DNA from: Triticum aestivum
Taxonomy: Eukaryota > Streptophyta > Magnoliopsida > Poales > Poaceae
Length of the DNA: 64,000 nt
Assembly: GCF_018294505.1 (NCBI RefSeq)
Contig: NC_057795.1
Coordinates: 520,753,512 to 520,817,511 of the forward strand
Reading direction: 5' to 3'
Both the position numbers and the translations under genes were made by a program. Under the pieces are notes generated by a model. That model did no database searches. It saw nothing but the letters and a program-made list of their open reading frames with translations, and was not told the origin of the DNA. Position 1 is the stretch's first letter; each line of letters opens with the position of its first letter. Below, piece after piece: positions 34,233-46,811 of this stretch.

Positions 34233-35081
34233 ATGGCCGGCAACGACTGCGAGTCTCAAATGTTCGCCAACGTGCCTGAGGGGTTCGTCAAACTCCTCTC
34301 CTTCATCGTTCAGGTCGCGATGGGGCCATCCGTGCGCCCAGTCTTCACGCTTTATCCACACAAGATCAACGACAGTCTGACTATGCACCAGGCCGCGGTG
34401 CAGTTCAGGGGAGGCCATGCTGAAATACGCCGCCTCCGATTCGTGGGGAGAGCCATGCCTACAGAAAGGCATGCTATGCAGATGGCTGCCCGCGAGACGA
34501 TAGCCCGTCTTCGGGATGTTCTTCCTGCAATGAAGACCCGTCGCTACCGCTACCTTCCATGCCATGTGCCTTACACCTGTCACTACTCTTTCTCTTGCCC
34601 CAGAGGAGAGCGAGACGAAGCCTTTGAGATGCTTGTCGAGTACCTCCGAGCCCTGGAGGCAGCATTCGACTGCATGGTGGATGACCTCGTAGCTGCACGC
34701 ATGGACTCAGTTCATGGCTGTGCTGCTAACAGGAGGGAACTCCTGCACACCGCTCCACCACTGACTTTTGTGTCATCCGCAGCCTCTCACTCACCTACCA
34801 TACTCGCCTCTGCTCGTCGTCTGCCTACCACAGAGGAATTTAACCAGGCTATTGCACCCACTCCCGTCCGCTCTGCACCACTTGTTGCACCCACTCCCAT
34901 ACGTGCTACCCCACCTATTCCACCCACTCGTATTCGTGTTATTCCGCCTACGGCACCTGCTCCATCAGCTCAGCACAACGTTTCTCGTCTGGAACCTATT
35001 AGCGAGGAGGAGGTTGATTCCCCAGCGTCTCTGCGTCTCACCCTCGGCAGGCCAAGGGAGATCCTCACCATCTCCGACTAA
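34233..35081 (+). CDS. Accessory protein of element C, upstream of gag (unknown)
   Basis: An intact 282-codon frame between the primer site and gag-pol, on the sense strand. I do not recognise a domain. The N-terminal two thirds look globular, with MFANVPEGFVKLLSFIVQVA, RFVGRAMPTERHAMQMAARE, then RYRYLPCHVPYTCHYSFSCP and EAFEMLVEYLRALEAAFDCM. The C-terminal third is low complexity with three PTP/RxxPP-type repeats (APTPVRSAPLV, APTPIRATPPI, PPTRIRVIPP) and ends acidic then basic. It stays open although gag-pol next to it has several indels. It could be an element-specific accessory protein or a captured host segment. It is not a gag: no zinc knuckle, and a separate gag follows at 35410. Confidence 0.6.
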   Translation: MAGNDCESQMFANVPEGFVKLLSFIVQVAMGPSVRPVFTLYPHKINDSLTMHQAAVQFRGGHAEIRRLRFVGRAMPTERHAMQMAARETIARLRDVLPAMKTRRYRYLPCHVPYTCHYSFSCPRGERDEAFEMLVEYLRALEAAFDCMVDDLVAARMDSVHGCAANRRELLHTAPPLTFVSSAASHSPTILASARRLPTTEEFNQAIAPTPVRSAPLVAPTPIRATPPIPPTRIRVIPPTAPAPSAQHNVSRLEPISEEEVDSPASLRLTLGRPREILTISD

Positions 35082-35409
35082 GTACGCATAGACGCCATGC
35101 GATGTATCGACTTGTGTAATATGTTTATATGTACATAGGTTGTGAGAAGTAGCCTGTTTGCGCATCATGTAGGATCTGGAGGAGTGCACTAGTTTAAATA
35201 ACATGTCAGGATTATGTACGCATATCCTGAGTGATGTAATGTATAATTATGCCCGCGTGTAAGATATGCACTAGTCCTTCTCCGCGCGAAATCGTGTGTT
35301 TCCAAAAATATCCTGGAGTTTAAAAATGTTCTTTGTGTGTGATTTTATTGACTTTTGCGACTCTCTTTCTTATCTTACGAGTTCACAAAATATATCCCCA
35401 GAGTGAAAG

Positions 35410-38400
35410 ATGTCTCGTCCTTGGACGCGCTCCATGCCAACTCAGCCAGAAGAAAATTATGGCACACCGCAGAACCACAATTTCACTCAGGGTCAGACAA
35501 GTCAACAGGACAGTGAAACAGCTTTTACACAAGTTTGTCGTTTGTATGAACAGAGTCAGCAGCAACACCAGGAAATGATGAACCAATTCATCAATATGGG
35601 AAGTAACCGTGGTCAGTATCAACCGCAATCCAAATTATCTGAGTTACAAAAGACGCGTCCTCCAACATTTTCTCATACTGACAAGCCTCTTGAGGCCGAT
35701 GACTGGCTTCGAGACATGGAGAGAAAATTAATTATCGCACAGTGTTCAGACCGTGAAAAAGTATTGTATGCACCACACTATCTCACAGGAGCAGCTGCAT
35801 CGTGGTGGGAAAACTTCCTGCACATGCACCCCAACGAAAATGAAATCACCTGGGAAAATTTCAAAGAAGGTTTTCGTGGGGCACATATTCCTAAGAGCGT
35901 CATGAAAATCAAGAAGAAAGAATTTGATGAACTCAAGCAAAGGGCCATGACAGTGTCAGAATACAACAGCCAATTCACTCTGCTGTCTCGCTACGCCAAT
36001 GAAGAACGCATGACCGAGAGCAAGAAGATGGAAAAATTCTTGGAAGGCCTGGCACCCGCCCTTAAGTGCCAGCTAGTTGTGCATACCTTTCCAGATTTTA
36101 AAACACTGGTGGATAAGGCCATTACCCTGGAAAATGAGCGACGTAGCCTGGAAGATTTCCGCAAACGAAAAAGGGACCAGACTACTTTTGCTCGCAATCA
36201 CAGAAGCAAGAAGGAATTTCAGAAGGGGGATTCACACAAAACCCCGACGAATAATTCACGTCCAATCAAGAATTTCCATGCAAGAGACAAAGAGTTCACC
36301 TATCGCCCAGGCGTTACCTGTTATGCTTGTGGAGAAGAAGGGCACTATGCCAAGCAGTGCCCCAAGCCAAGGAGCTCAACCCCGAAGCTCAATAATGGTG
36401 GCAATAATTCAGCACCAAAGCGAAGCAATTTCAACCCCAACAACAACCACCGGAAAGGTCACTTGAACCACGTGACCCGAGAGGAAGCACAGAACGCCCC
36501 AGATATCGTACTCGGTACGTACCCCGTCAACACAATACCTGCCATGGTTTTGTTTGATTCTGGAGCTTCTCACTCATTCGTTTCGAAAAGTTTTGCTTTG
36601 CAAAATAATTTTTCGATGCTTCCCTTGGAAAAATCAATGATCATCAAGTCCCCTGGAATTAAGCAAGTGACCCAGAGTTACTGTCAAGGTGTGGTTATTG
36701 AATTTGAAGGATTGAAGTTTTACGCCAACCTTATTGTACTGGAAAGCAAAGGACTGGATGTCATCCTAGGAATGGATTGGTTAACCACCAACAAAGGTTT
36801 TATTGACTGCTTCAACCGTACCGTGATTCTCACACACCATCATGGGAAGAAAATAAAAGTTTCAGCCAAAGAGAGACAAATACCTCGGCAACCTAGATTA
36901 AACAAGGTGGACGTTTCTGAGCTGAACAAGGTTCCAGTAGTATGTGAATTCCCAGACGTATTTCCAGAAGAACTACCAGGCATGCCACCAGACCGAGAGA
37001 TAGAATTCAGCATTGAGCTAGCACCCGGAACCGCTCCTATTTACAAGAAACCTTACAGAATGGCACCATCCGAATTGGTAGAGTTGAAGAAGCAAATAAA
37101 AGAATTATTGGAGAAAGGATACATACGAGCCAGCTCCTCACCTTGGGGTTCTCCAATTTTATTTGCCAAGAAGAAGGATGGAACAATGAGGTTGTGTATT
37201 GATTATCGAGCTCTCAACATGGTCACAATCAAGAACAAATACCCAATGCCCCGAATAAATGATTTATTCGATCAGCTCGCACAGGCCAAAGTCTTCTCAA
37301 AAATTGACTTGAGATCAGGATACCACCAATTAAAAGTACGAACAGAAGATATTCCCAAGACCGCATTCACCTCCAGATATGGGCTGTATGAGTTCACAGT
37401 GATGCCATTCGGCTAACCAACGCCCCCGCATATTTTGTTCACCTCATGAACAAAGTATTTATGAAGTATATGGACAAGTTTGTTGTGGTATTCATCGATG
37501 ATATTCTGATATATTCCAAAACACCAGAAGAGCACGCCGAACATCTCAGGATTGTACTAGGAGAACTCAGGAAACATCAACTGTACGCCAAATTCAGCAA
37601 ATGTGAATTTTGGCTAAAACAGGTGGGTTTTCTGGGCCACGTGCTAACCCAAGAAGGTATTGCAGTAGACCCGGAAAAAGTCAAGGCCGTACTTGGCTGG
37701 AAACCACCAGCTAACGTAACGGACGTACGGAGTTTCTTGGGAATGGCAGGCTATTATCGGAGATTTATTGAAGGATTCTCTACTATAGCAAAGCCCATGA
37801 CACAATTGCTCAAGAAAGGCAAGAAGTTTGAATGGACAGAAGCATGTGAGAAAAGCTTCCAAGAGCTAAAAAGCAAATTAACAACGGCACCAGTACTAAT
37901 TGTGCCAGATATACACAAGAATTTTGAGGTATATTGTGACGCATCCCGGAAAGGCCTCGGATGCGTATTGATGCAAGAAGGCAAGGTAGTTGCGTATGTC
38001 TCTAGACAACTACGCAAGCATGAGGAAAATTATCCCACTCATGACTTGGAATTAGCAGCGGTCATTCATGCACTCAAGGAATGGAGACACTTCCTACTTG
38101 GGAATCGTTGTGAGATATACACAGACCATAAGAGTCTTAAGTATATTTTCACACAGCCAGAGTTAAATTTACGGCAACGACGCTGGTTAGAGTTGGTGAA
38201 GGATTATGATGTTGGAATCCACTATCATCCCGGAAAAGCAAATGTTGTGGCAGATGCACTTAGTCGAAATCCCAGCACGGACGACGACAGTATACCAAAG
38301 TTGAGGCCAGAATTTCAGCAGGAATTTGCCCGACTCAATCTAATAATGGTTACCGAAGGCAGTGTGTCGAATATAGAAATACAGCCTACCCTGATGGAAA

Positions 38401-39850
38401 GGATCAAGGAAGCCCAGCACGGACACCCCAGCATTGAGGGCATAAAAAGAAAAGTGAGTTTGGGAAGAGCCTCAGAATTCAACGTAGATGAGCAAGGAAT
38501 ATTGTGGTACGGAGAGAGGCTATGCGTACCAAATGTCAAGGACCTCAAACAGCAGATATTGACTGAAAGTCACACAGCTCCGTATTCAATCCATCCTGGA
38601 GGGACAAAAATGTACAAGACCTTCAGGAAAATTTTGGTGGCACGGTATGAAGAGAGATATAGCCACGTTCATTGCATGCTGTGACTCTTGTCAACGTATC
38701 AAGGCCGAGCACCAGAAACCAGCCGGACTGTTACAGCCAAATAAGATACCCGAGTGGAAATGGGACGAGATTGGAATGGACTTTATCGTTGGACTGCCAC
38801 GGTCACGACACGGAAACGATGCCATATGGGTCATAACCGACAGATTAACCAAGGTGGCACATTTTATTCCGGTAAAAACAACTTACACCACTCAGAGACT
38901 AGCCAGACTTTATCTTGCCCGTATCGTCTGCCTGCATGGAGTCCCTAAGACTATCATCTCCGATAGAGGCACACAGTTCGTCTCTACATTCTGGGATCAC
39001 CTACAACAGGCACTGGGAACCCAACTAGCCTTCAGTACCGCATACCATCCCCAGACTGATGGGCAGACGGAACGCGTAAACCAAATCCTAGAAGACATGC
39101 TAAGAGCCTGTGTCCTCACCTACGGGAACAGTTGGGAAGAAAGTTTGCCATATGCAGAGTTCGCATACAACAACAGCTATCAAGCCAGCTTGCAAATGGC
39201 ACCCTTTGAAGCTCTATATGGGAGAAGATGTCGTACCCCGCTAAATTGGTCAGAGACCGGAGACAGCCATATCTTTGGCCCAGATATGCTCAAGGAGGCC
39301 GAGGAGAAAGTTAAGACAATTAGAGAACGACTCAAAACAGCTCAAAGTCGGCAAAAGAGTTATTACGACCGAAAGCATCGGGAAATCAGTTTTGAACCCG
39401 GAGAATTGGTATACCTGAGAGTTTCTCCTATGAAGGGTCTGCAACGATTCAGGATTAAGGGGAAACTAGCACCAAGATTCATCGGACCATTTCATATAGT
39501 GGCCCGACGAGGCAAGGTAGCCCTACCAGCTAGACCTACCCGGAGACTTATCCGGTATCCACAACGTGTTTCACATCTCGCAGTTGAGAAAATACATGAG
39601 CAACCCAGAGAAGCAAGTTTCACATGAGAATATTGACGTACAACCGGACCTCACTTACCGGGAGCACCCAATAAAAATATTAGAAGAGTCTGAGAGGAGG
39701 ACCTGACAGAAAACCACTAAGTTTTTCAGAGTTCAATGGAGTAATCACACCGAGAATGAAGCAACTTGGGAGAGCGAGGATTTTCTTCGGACAGAGCACC
39801 CACACCTGTTTAAGGATCAGCTGAAATCTCGGGGACGAGATTTTTCCTAA
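35410..39850 (+). pseudogene. gag-pol: gag-pol of element C with chromodomain, broken
   Basis: From ATG 35410. Retrotrans_gag occupies about residues 80-240 ([12 protein letters not shown], then [13 protein letters not shown]). The CCHC knuckle [14 protein letters not shown] starts at residue 304 and the protease site LFDSGAS at residue 382. RT follows ([19 protein letters not shown]) with FIDD at 37491-37502, then RNase H ([16 protein letters not shown]) and integrase (CDSCQRI, GMDFIVGLP, IISDRGTQF, HPQTDGQTERVNQ). The C-terminus carries a chromodomain-like segment (KFFRVQWSNHTENEATWE, about 39720-39780). Breaks: one-base loss at about 37412, a small deletion near 38636, a frame change near 39520 and a TGA near 39703. 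In this family the chromodomain is thought to guide integration to heterochromatin. Dead copy. Confidence 0.85.
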
Positions 39851-39864
39851 GGGGGTAGGTGCGG
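39849..39864 (+). other. Polypurine tract of element C
   Basis: AAGGGGGTAGGTGCGG directly before the 3' LTR start. It overlaps the predicted pol stop codon (TAA at 39848-39850). Confidence 0.7.
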
Positions 39865-42800
39865 TGACACTCCAAATTTTTTGTGAATTTTGTTTTCAGA
39901 AAGAGCCTTGCTTGGTTTGAAAGAAGGTCATTTAAACCCTTCCTAAAAACCATCTTCTAAGTTTGCCCTCTCAAAAATCTTTTCTTGGATTTAGTTTCTT
40001 TTAAAAAGAAAACCCTTTTGATTTTTTGGGCTTTCATTTGGTTTTGATCCACTCTAATTTTACCATGCCTCCTATGGTGAAATTTCCCCAAAAACCCTCC
40101 TCCCACTTTGGTACAACCCAAGCATTCTGTCCAAACTAATAAAATCCATTTTTGGATTTTATTCCAATTATTTCTCCTCCAAAATAATTCTGTCTTTTCT
40201 TTTGGGCCTAGGTGATTTGCAAAGCAAGTACCCTAATGCTTTTGATTTTTTGACCTCAACTCAACACCCCTAGATAGTCCTTTGTACCCACAACCCAGAA
40301 CCATCTTGATCCACTCATCTTCTTTTCAAATATTTCAAATTTCACTCACTGCAAGTTTGGACCAGATTTGCCAAATTTGGTGAAATTCATATCTACACCT
40401 CTCCAAAAATTCCACAAATATTCAGGCAGCCTCTAGATGCAATGAGAGGCCCCTCCACTAAAAAACCAGCTCAAGGAAAAATCCCTACATGCCTAGATCA
40501 TTCTGTCGAACACCTTGCATGCACTGTAACTGTTCATCTTCAGTTAAGTTCAGAGTTTCAGTGTATCTTCGTCACAAATTCAGTCACATGCTCACAGTGC
40601 ACTTGGCATGTTGCTCACGGCCTAGCTTGCTTGTCCGGAGCCTCACACACGCGCTTGGCGCCTTCCTGGCGTCGGTGGCGCCCTGGCCCGCCTGCGCCGG
40701 CATGCTTTGCGGCGGCCGAATCACCGTAACGGCCGATAGGGAGCAAAACGGCGGCTCAACGCCGTTCGGCGCCGCCCAAACCCCCTGGTGGCTCCGCGTG
40801 CCCATTTCCTCGCCAGCGCACGCATGCAGCACCGTCACCGTGGCGCGGCACGCACAGAGCATGCTCCCTGCCGCCGACGGGCCCGCGCCGCCCCGTTCCG
40901 TCGAGCTCCCCCTAAGCAACCAAATCCCAACGTGGTTACCACCTAAACGGAACCAGGGAACACCCACGACGACGCTCAACCTCTGAACCCTCCCGTGCAA
41001 CCACAGCGCCGCCGTAATCACCTCGCCGGAGAACCCCGTTCTCGGCAACCGCCTCGGGGCGGCTATATATAGCACCCCGAGCTTACTCTCACCCCCGCAC
41101 GACTCCACCACCTCACCAGACCCCGCCCAGCCACTGAACGAGCCTCGAGGGGCCTTTCCTCCTCGACTCCGGCCACCTCCGTCTGCCTCGGGCTCCGGCA
41201 TCGTTCTCTCCGGTGAGAACTCCTCCACCGCCCTACATTCGCCCGTAGCCTCGTACCACCTCTAGTAGGATAACCCCCACCTCAATTTTGACCCCGAATC
41301 TCTCCGGCGAGATCCACGACCACCCGAATCACCATCCGCCGGAGCAAGCGTCGCCGCCGACGTGGTACTCGCCGGCGACCACCACCACCTCCCACAGACG
41401 CGGAATGGCGCCCTGAACACGGAGGTACTCTCCGATCTCCCTGCCTCACCGTGGATCGCCACCGGCGACCACCGCGGCTCTCGGGTGCCGACGAGCCCCG
41501 ACTCCCTTGTTTGAAATTTCAAACCTGATGGGTGGGACCCGCCCGTCAGCCTCTCCTTTGTTTTTTTTGAATCGTTTACTGAAAGCGTACTCTGGCAAAT
41601 ACGCTTCCACTCTGAACCGTTTTTCTGGATTTTTCTGCAAAGCCCCCTAGAAGTTATCTGTTTCATTACAGATGGGTCCTTGGGTTAAAACCCTTATAAC
41701 CTTTTAACAGAAAGGAATTTTTGAGTGATTCTTTGTCTGTCGTCTTCAAATTTTTGTCTAGTTTTTTATCATATTTATTTGAAAAAATATTGGGAACACT
41801 TTTCTATACACTCATGGTATTTATGTTGCGTACGTATTTTTCTTATACCGTAGATACCGGAGGAGGTGACGGAGCTGCAAACTTCGCACAGTTAGACTCC
41901 GACTACTCCGAACCAGGCAAGCATGTTTGAACTCTTGATATGATGAGTGTTGTTGCATGTTTGCATTTTAGTATGGTCATGGCATGTTTATGAACATCAC
42001 TTTGAATGTTATATTTCATGCACATAATCGGAAAGTAAGTTTCGGAAAGCATTATGTTGTTGGATACATATTTGCATAGCCATGTGTTGGCATGAGGATG
42101 AGTAAGATGGCAGTGTTGTGACATGCCAGTCTTATGCTAGATTATTTGACTTCCATGTCATCGTGAAACAAATCACATTTCCATTCATTCCTTCCTATAC
42201 TGTCACATGTTTTCCGAAAGGAATATGGCATAGTAAGTTGCAAATCATTTTCCTGGTACACACCAATTAGAGAGGGCGGGATGAGGTTTCCATGGCCCTG
42301 GATTAAAGCCCGTCATCCGGTCAGGGGGCATGGGTGTTTCCGGTTGGGACCGAGAGGGGGGCACCCCTTGGAGCGCGCATATAGAAATTTGATCCCATGC
42401 TATTCGAGGTTGTGGCCTCCCCGTCTCAAAGTTTTTCTTGGACGTTGTCCAGGGTGATTCCTGGCATCGTGACGTGAAATGGGTGTGTACTAGTTAAATG
42501 TGTTTCTACTGAAATACTGTAAACGGAACTAGTCCTTCGTGACTACGGAAATCCGTTGGCTGTGGTCAGTTCATCCAAACTCTGCAGAGTCTCAAATCTT
42601 TCAATTATCTTGTACTTTGTTCAAGTACTATATTCATCTTATCTTGTCAGGTATCATCCTCAGTGACAAAACTCCCGTGGAATTTATGTGTGATACATCC
42701 GGTTAAAAGATTATTCTTGTGGATGGACTAATCTTGTTATTTACATTTATTACCTGCCCTGTCTGTGATGTTGCTCAGACGTCCGACGGTGGCATACCTG

Positions 42801-43892
42801 TCATTTACATTTATTACCTGCCCTGTCTGTGATGTCGCTCAGACGTCCGACGGTGGCATACCTGTCATTTACATTTATTACAAGCTCTGTCTGTGATGTC
42901 GCTCAGACGTCCGACGGTGGCATACCTGTCATTTACATTTATTACAAGCCCTGTCAGCGATGTCGCTCAGACGTCCGACGGTGGCATGTCTGTTATTTAA
43001 ATTTCTTGCAAGCCCTGTCTGCGATGTCGCTCAGATGTCTGACTGTGGCATTTCTTTTAAAGCCCTTTATGTGATGCCGCTCAGACGTCCGACTGTGGCA
43101 TTTCTTTCAAAGCCCTTTATGTGATGTCGCTCAGACGTCTGACTGTGGCATTTCTTTTAAAGCCCTTTATGTGATGTCGCTCAGACGTCCGACTGTGGCA
43201 ATTCCTTTAAGCCCTTTATGTGGTGTCGTTTAGACGCCCGACTGCGGCATGCATTTTATTTATTTACCTTTCGAGGCGTCGCTCCAGACACCCGATCGGT
43301 TTTCAGTCATTTATTTTATTTATCAAGTCCTGCATTATTATCGTTGATATATGAGCATCATCCTTTATTCATGACGCATTCATGCATTCATTGATTATAT
43401 CTTTTGTCCGAACTGTCTTGCGAGTACTTTCAAAGTACTCACCTGACTTGTTGATTTGGCCAGATGTTGACAAAGGCGATCTCATGGATGAAGAGTTTGA
43501 TAGCGAGTCCGACGCCTAGAGGAGTCCCAGTCAGTCCCGTGCGATCCTGTTTTGATCACTATATTATCCGCTTCCACAACCCCAGAATAAAATTCATCGA
43601 GCCTCACCTCGATGCTCGATGTGCTGCTAGTAGAAGTCAAGTTATCCATCACCACTTTTCCTCGAGCTAGTAGCATGCCACCACACCCCTGTGTCATAAC
43701 CGCCCATATGTAAGATATTGGCGAGTTTGTAATAAATTGTTGAGCAGCCTCAGCTCAACCCTGTAATATATTTGATGCTACGGGTCCTCTGTTTATCAAG
43801 TATTTGTCTACCATAAAGGATGACTTTTCCTATACTAGGTTTAAAAGATCGGTTTTATCAATAAACATTTTATTGAAAAGCCGGTCGTGACA
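39865..43892 (+). repeat. 3' LTR of element C
   Basis: 4028 bp, TGACACTCC... to ...CCGGTCGTGACA, collinear with the 5' LTR throughout. Differences are scattered substitutions, small indels and a rearranged minisatellite. Exon-like segments at 41854-41916 and 43464-43519 match those of the 5' LTR. Confidence 0.87.
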
Positions 43893-44680
43893 CTTCATTA
43901 ACCATAAAGTGGCACTTTTCCCAATTCAAGACGAGACTAGTGTCTTCGCATCTCTGCAAAACTCGATCAAGGTTGCTCAAGCAATCATCAAAAGAGGATC
44001 CATAGACGGAGAAATCATCCATGAATACCTCACAAATCTTTTCACAAAAGTCAGAGAATATAGCCATCATGCATTTTTGAAAGGTAGCAGGTGCATTACA
44101 TAAACCAAAAGGCATACGTATATAAGCAAAAGTACTAAAAGGGCAAGTAAAAGTAGTTTTTGATTGATCCTTCGCTGACACAGGTATCTGAGAGAAACCA
44201 GAATAACCATCTAGAAAGCAGAAATGTGTGTGTTTGGATAGTATTTCTTGCATTTGATCAATAAAAGGTAAAGGGTAATGATCTTTCTTAGTAGCTTTAT
44301 TTAATTTACAAAAATCAATTACCATCCTATAACCTATAATAATTCTTTGCGGGATCAATTCATCTTTATCATTAGGAACGACAGTAATACCTCCTTTTTT
44401 AGGAACACAATGGACAGGGCTTACCCAATCACTATCAACAACAGGATAAATTATACCTGCCTCAAGGAGTTTTAGTATCTCCTTTCTTACCACTTCTTTC
44501 ATCTTAGGATTCAATCGTCGTTGAGGATCTCTAACTGGTTTGACATCGTCCTCCAAATTAATTTTGTGTTGGCATAATGTGGGACTAATGCCCTTGAGAT
44601 CATCCAGAGTATATCCAATAGCAGCATGGTGCTTCTTGAGAGTTTTCAATAATCTCTCATCTTCTTGCTCTGAAAGGTTA
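43893..44680 (-). pseudogene. pol: RT region of element B (middle part of pol)
   Basis: Open frame on the minus strand between solo LTR D and element C. It has the RT N-terminal part (KEILKLLEAGIIYPVVDSDW, VHCVPKKGGI), the palm (FLDGYSGFSQIPVSAKDQSK, FGLCNAPATFQKCM) and FMDD at 44014-44025. The frame runs on from the gag-protease part at 48761 and into 30077. No stop or frameshift inside. Confidence 0.85.
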
Positions 44681-45430
44681 TGTCAGGACCCCGATCCTAA
44701 GTCACACCGATCTAGCATGTAACACATCATATCACTTTGCGGCCTCACGCAGGGTATTCCCACGGGTGCCACCTTACCTAGCCCGGGACCGTTTGCGCCT
44801 TTTGGCTCACGTATATGATAGTGTCGCTAGCATCCATATGACAAAGAACCCGGGCTGACATGGCTAGTCGTGAACCCAAAGTGGCACTAACTTACAGGGA
44901 CAGGCATACATGACCCAACAACGAACGTGTCGGTCATCAGTGAGTGAATCCAGGTTGTAGCACTAGGCTAGCAGGACTCTGGTGAACCGGGCTGTAGCGG
45001 GCTAACAGGACTCCGGAATTCATCGCGTGACATTTCCCCGAGGGGACAGACACAGGAACGAAGAAGGACACATGCCGGCCAGCCTAAGTGTTTCGGAGCA
45101 GTAGCAAGCTACCATGGCTCGGTGGAAACACTAGGAGACATTTCCCGGTAAGAGAGGCTACTAAGGATAAACAACTAGATAGTCAGATCCCACACATACC
45201 AAGCATTTCAATAACATACACACAATATGCTCGATATGTGCAAATACAACATGGCATCACAACATGACTCTACAACTCAAGTATTTATTCAATAGGCTCC
45301 GAGGAGCGAGATATTACAAACATGGGTCTCATGACCCAGCATTCAGAGCACACAAGTCAAGCACAAGCGGAAGCTTAACATGTCTGAGTACAGACATCTA
45401 CAAATGAAAAAGGCTGAGAAGCCTGACTAT

Positions 45431-45523
45431 CTACCAGATCCTGCCGAGGGCACAAGATCGTAGCTGAGGTAACAAGCTAAATGTCGAAGTCCACGCGGTA
45501 CTACTAGCGAGACTGAAGTCTCT
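45431..45523 (-). other. Terminal exon-like segment in solo LTR D
   Basis: Follows the acceptor TTTATGTTTTTGCAG on the minus strand. In phase 0 it stays open for 30 codons (RDFSLASSTAWTSTF ...) to a TAG at 45431-45433. The donor partner is at 46748. Confidence 0.35.
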
Positions 45524-45860
45524 CTGCAAAAACATAAATTAAGCAACGTGAGTACAAATGTACCCAACAAGACTTACATCAGAACTAACTACATATGCAT
45601 CATTATCAACAAAGGGGGTGGTGGAGTTTAACTGCAGCAAGCCAGCTTTGACTCGGTGGCTAACCTGAACTACGACTGCAAATAACTCTGTTGAGGTGGC
45701 GCACACGAGTCCACATATTCACCATATCAATACACCACTATGGATCCGCTCCCGTCTCCCTACGAGAATGCCATCCATAGCACTCACGCGTATCTTGCGC
45801 ATTTTAGAGTATCCACTTTCACTTGTCTATGAACTGTACAGGCAACCCAGAAGTCCTTTA

Positions 45861-45908
45861 CCGCGGACACGGCTATTCGAATAGATAATGTTAACCCTGC
45901 AGGGGTGT
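45861..45908. repeat. Block shared between LTR D and LTR F
   Basis: GGACACGGCTATTCGAATAG followed by ACCCTGCAGGGGTGT. Nearly the same order occurs at 61441-61482 in element F. It contains the perfect palindrome CCCTGCAGGG. Both copies lie inside the predicted GC-AG introns. Confidence 0.6.
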
Positions 45909-46747
45909 ACTTCTTCACACACGCTCTCACCACTTACCGCCGTTTACACGACATGTACTCGGCAACCTTCAAGCGGAAGCCCAGCGAGGGTGTCGGCCAC
46001 GACCAGACTAACCACACAAGTCTCTCGTCCAGGTTTATCGCCTATTCGGGTTCCATCCGCGAGGAGATCCGGCCTGGGTGTCGCTCACGGCCCCAAATGA
46101 TGTGTGCAGGGTTCCCAAGCCCACCATCCGGGTGCCACTTGGTACACCAGGCCACTGTGCCTAGTCTGTCCCAAGCCCACCTATACCGGGTGCCACTTGG
46201 TAGACTACTAACACTACCTACAAACACCAGAAACTAGTTGCAACTCCTGGACAGAGATCATGTTGATTAATAAGTCGAGAGGGGTCGAGTTACCGGAACC
46301 CAATGTGTGGTAGTAACTGGTCATGGATCACAAACACAGAACTCAGTTCCTGAGGACAGCTGCAATGAGACAACCCACCATGTACTCCTACATGGCCTCT
46401 CACCGGTACCTTTACCAAATCGTGTTCACACACTTAGCATCACACACAGTAGGACATGTTCACACACCTCCAATTCATCCCTGATGAATCAGACCTGACA
46501 CAACTCTAAGCAATAGCAGGCATGACAAACAAACATGAATGAGTAGGCACATCAGGGCTCAAACAACTCCTACTCATGCTAGTGGGTTTCATCTATTTAC
46601 TGTGGCAATGACAGGTCATGCAGAGGATAAAGGGGTTCAAATACCGCAGCAAACAACAGTTGTATCGTTGTTGTCCTAATGCAGTAAAAGAGAGCAGGAG
46701 CGAGAGAGTGGGATTTTTATCGGAATGAACAAGGGGGTTTTGCTTGC

Positions 46748-46811
46748 CTGGCACTTTTGAAGATAATATAGTTCTTCATTGGTGTCATCGAGCTCATCGT
46801 CGAAACCACGT
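46748..46811 (-). other. Acidic exon-like segment in solo LTR D
   Basis: 64 nt on the minus strand, after CTCTCGATAG and ending TGCCAG|GCAAGC. It reads RGFDDELDDTNEELYYLQKC and leaves phase 0, matching the segment at 45523. Confidence 0.4.

Larger units (their letters stand above)
30083..43892 (+). mobile_element. Chromovirus-type gypsy element C, full length
   Basis: Two LTRs of about 4.0 kb, flanked by CTTCA (30078-30082 and 43893-43897), inserted in the RT region of element B. Inside are an initiator-Met-type primer site, an accessory ORF, gag-pol in gypsy order with a chromodomain-like C-terminus, and a polypurine tract. The LTRs are very similar, so the insertion is recent relative to A and M. 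The 5' LTR begins TGTGACACTCC while the 3' LTR begins TGACACTCC after the polypurine tract, so the left border is 30083 or 30085. The chromodomain points to the Tekay/Del branch; no family name is offered. Confidence 0.87.

Noticed and set aside
45696..46498. Short plus-strand frames in solo LTR D
   Set aside because: They lie in the predicted intron and antisense to the likely LTR sense strand; no domain.
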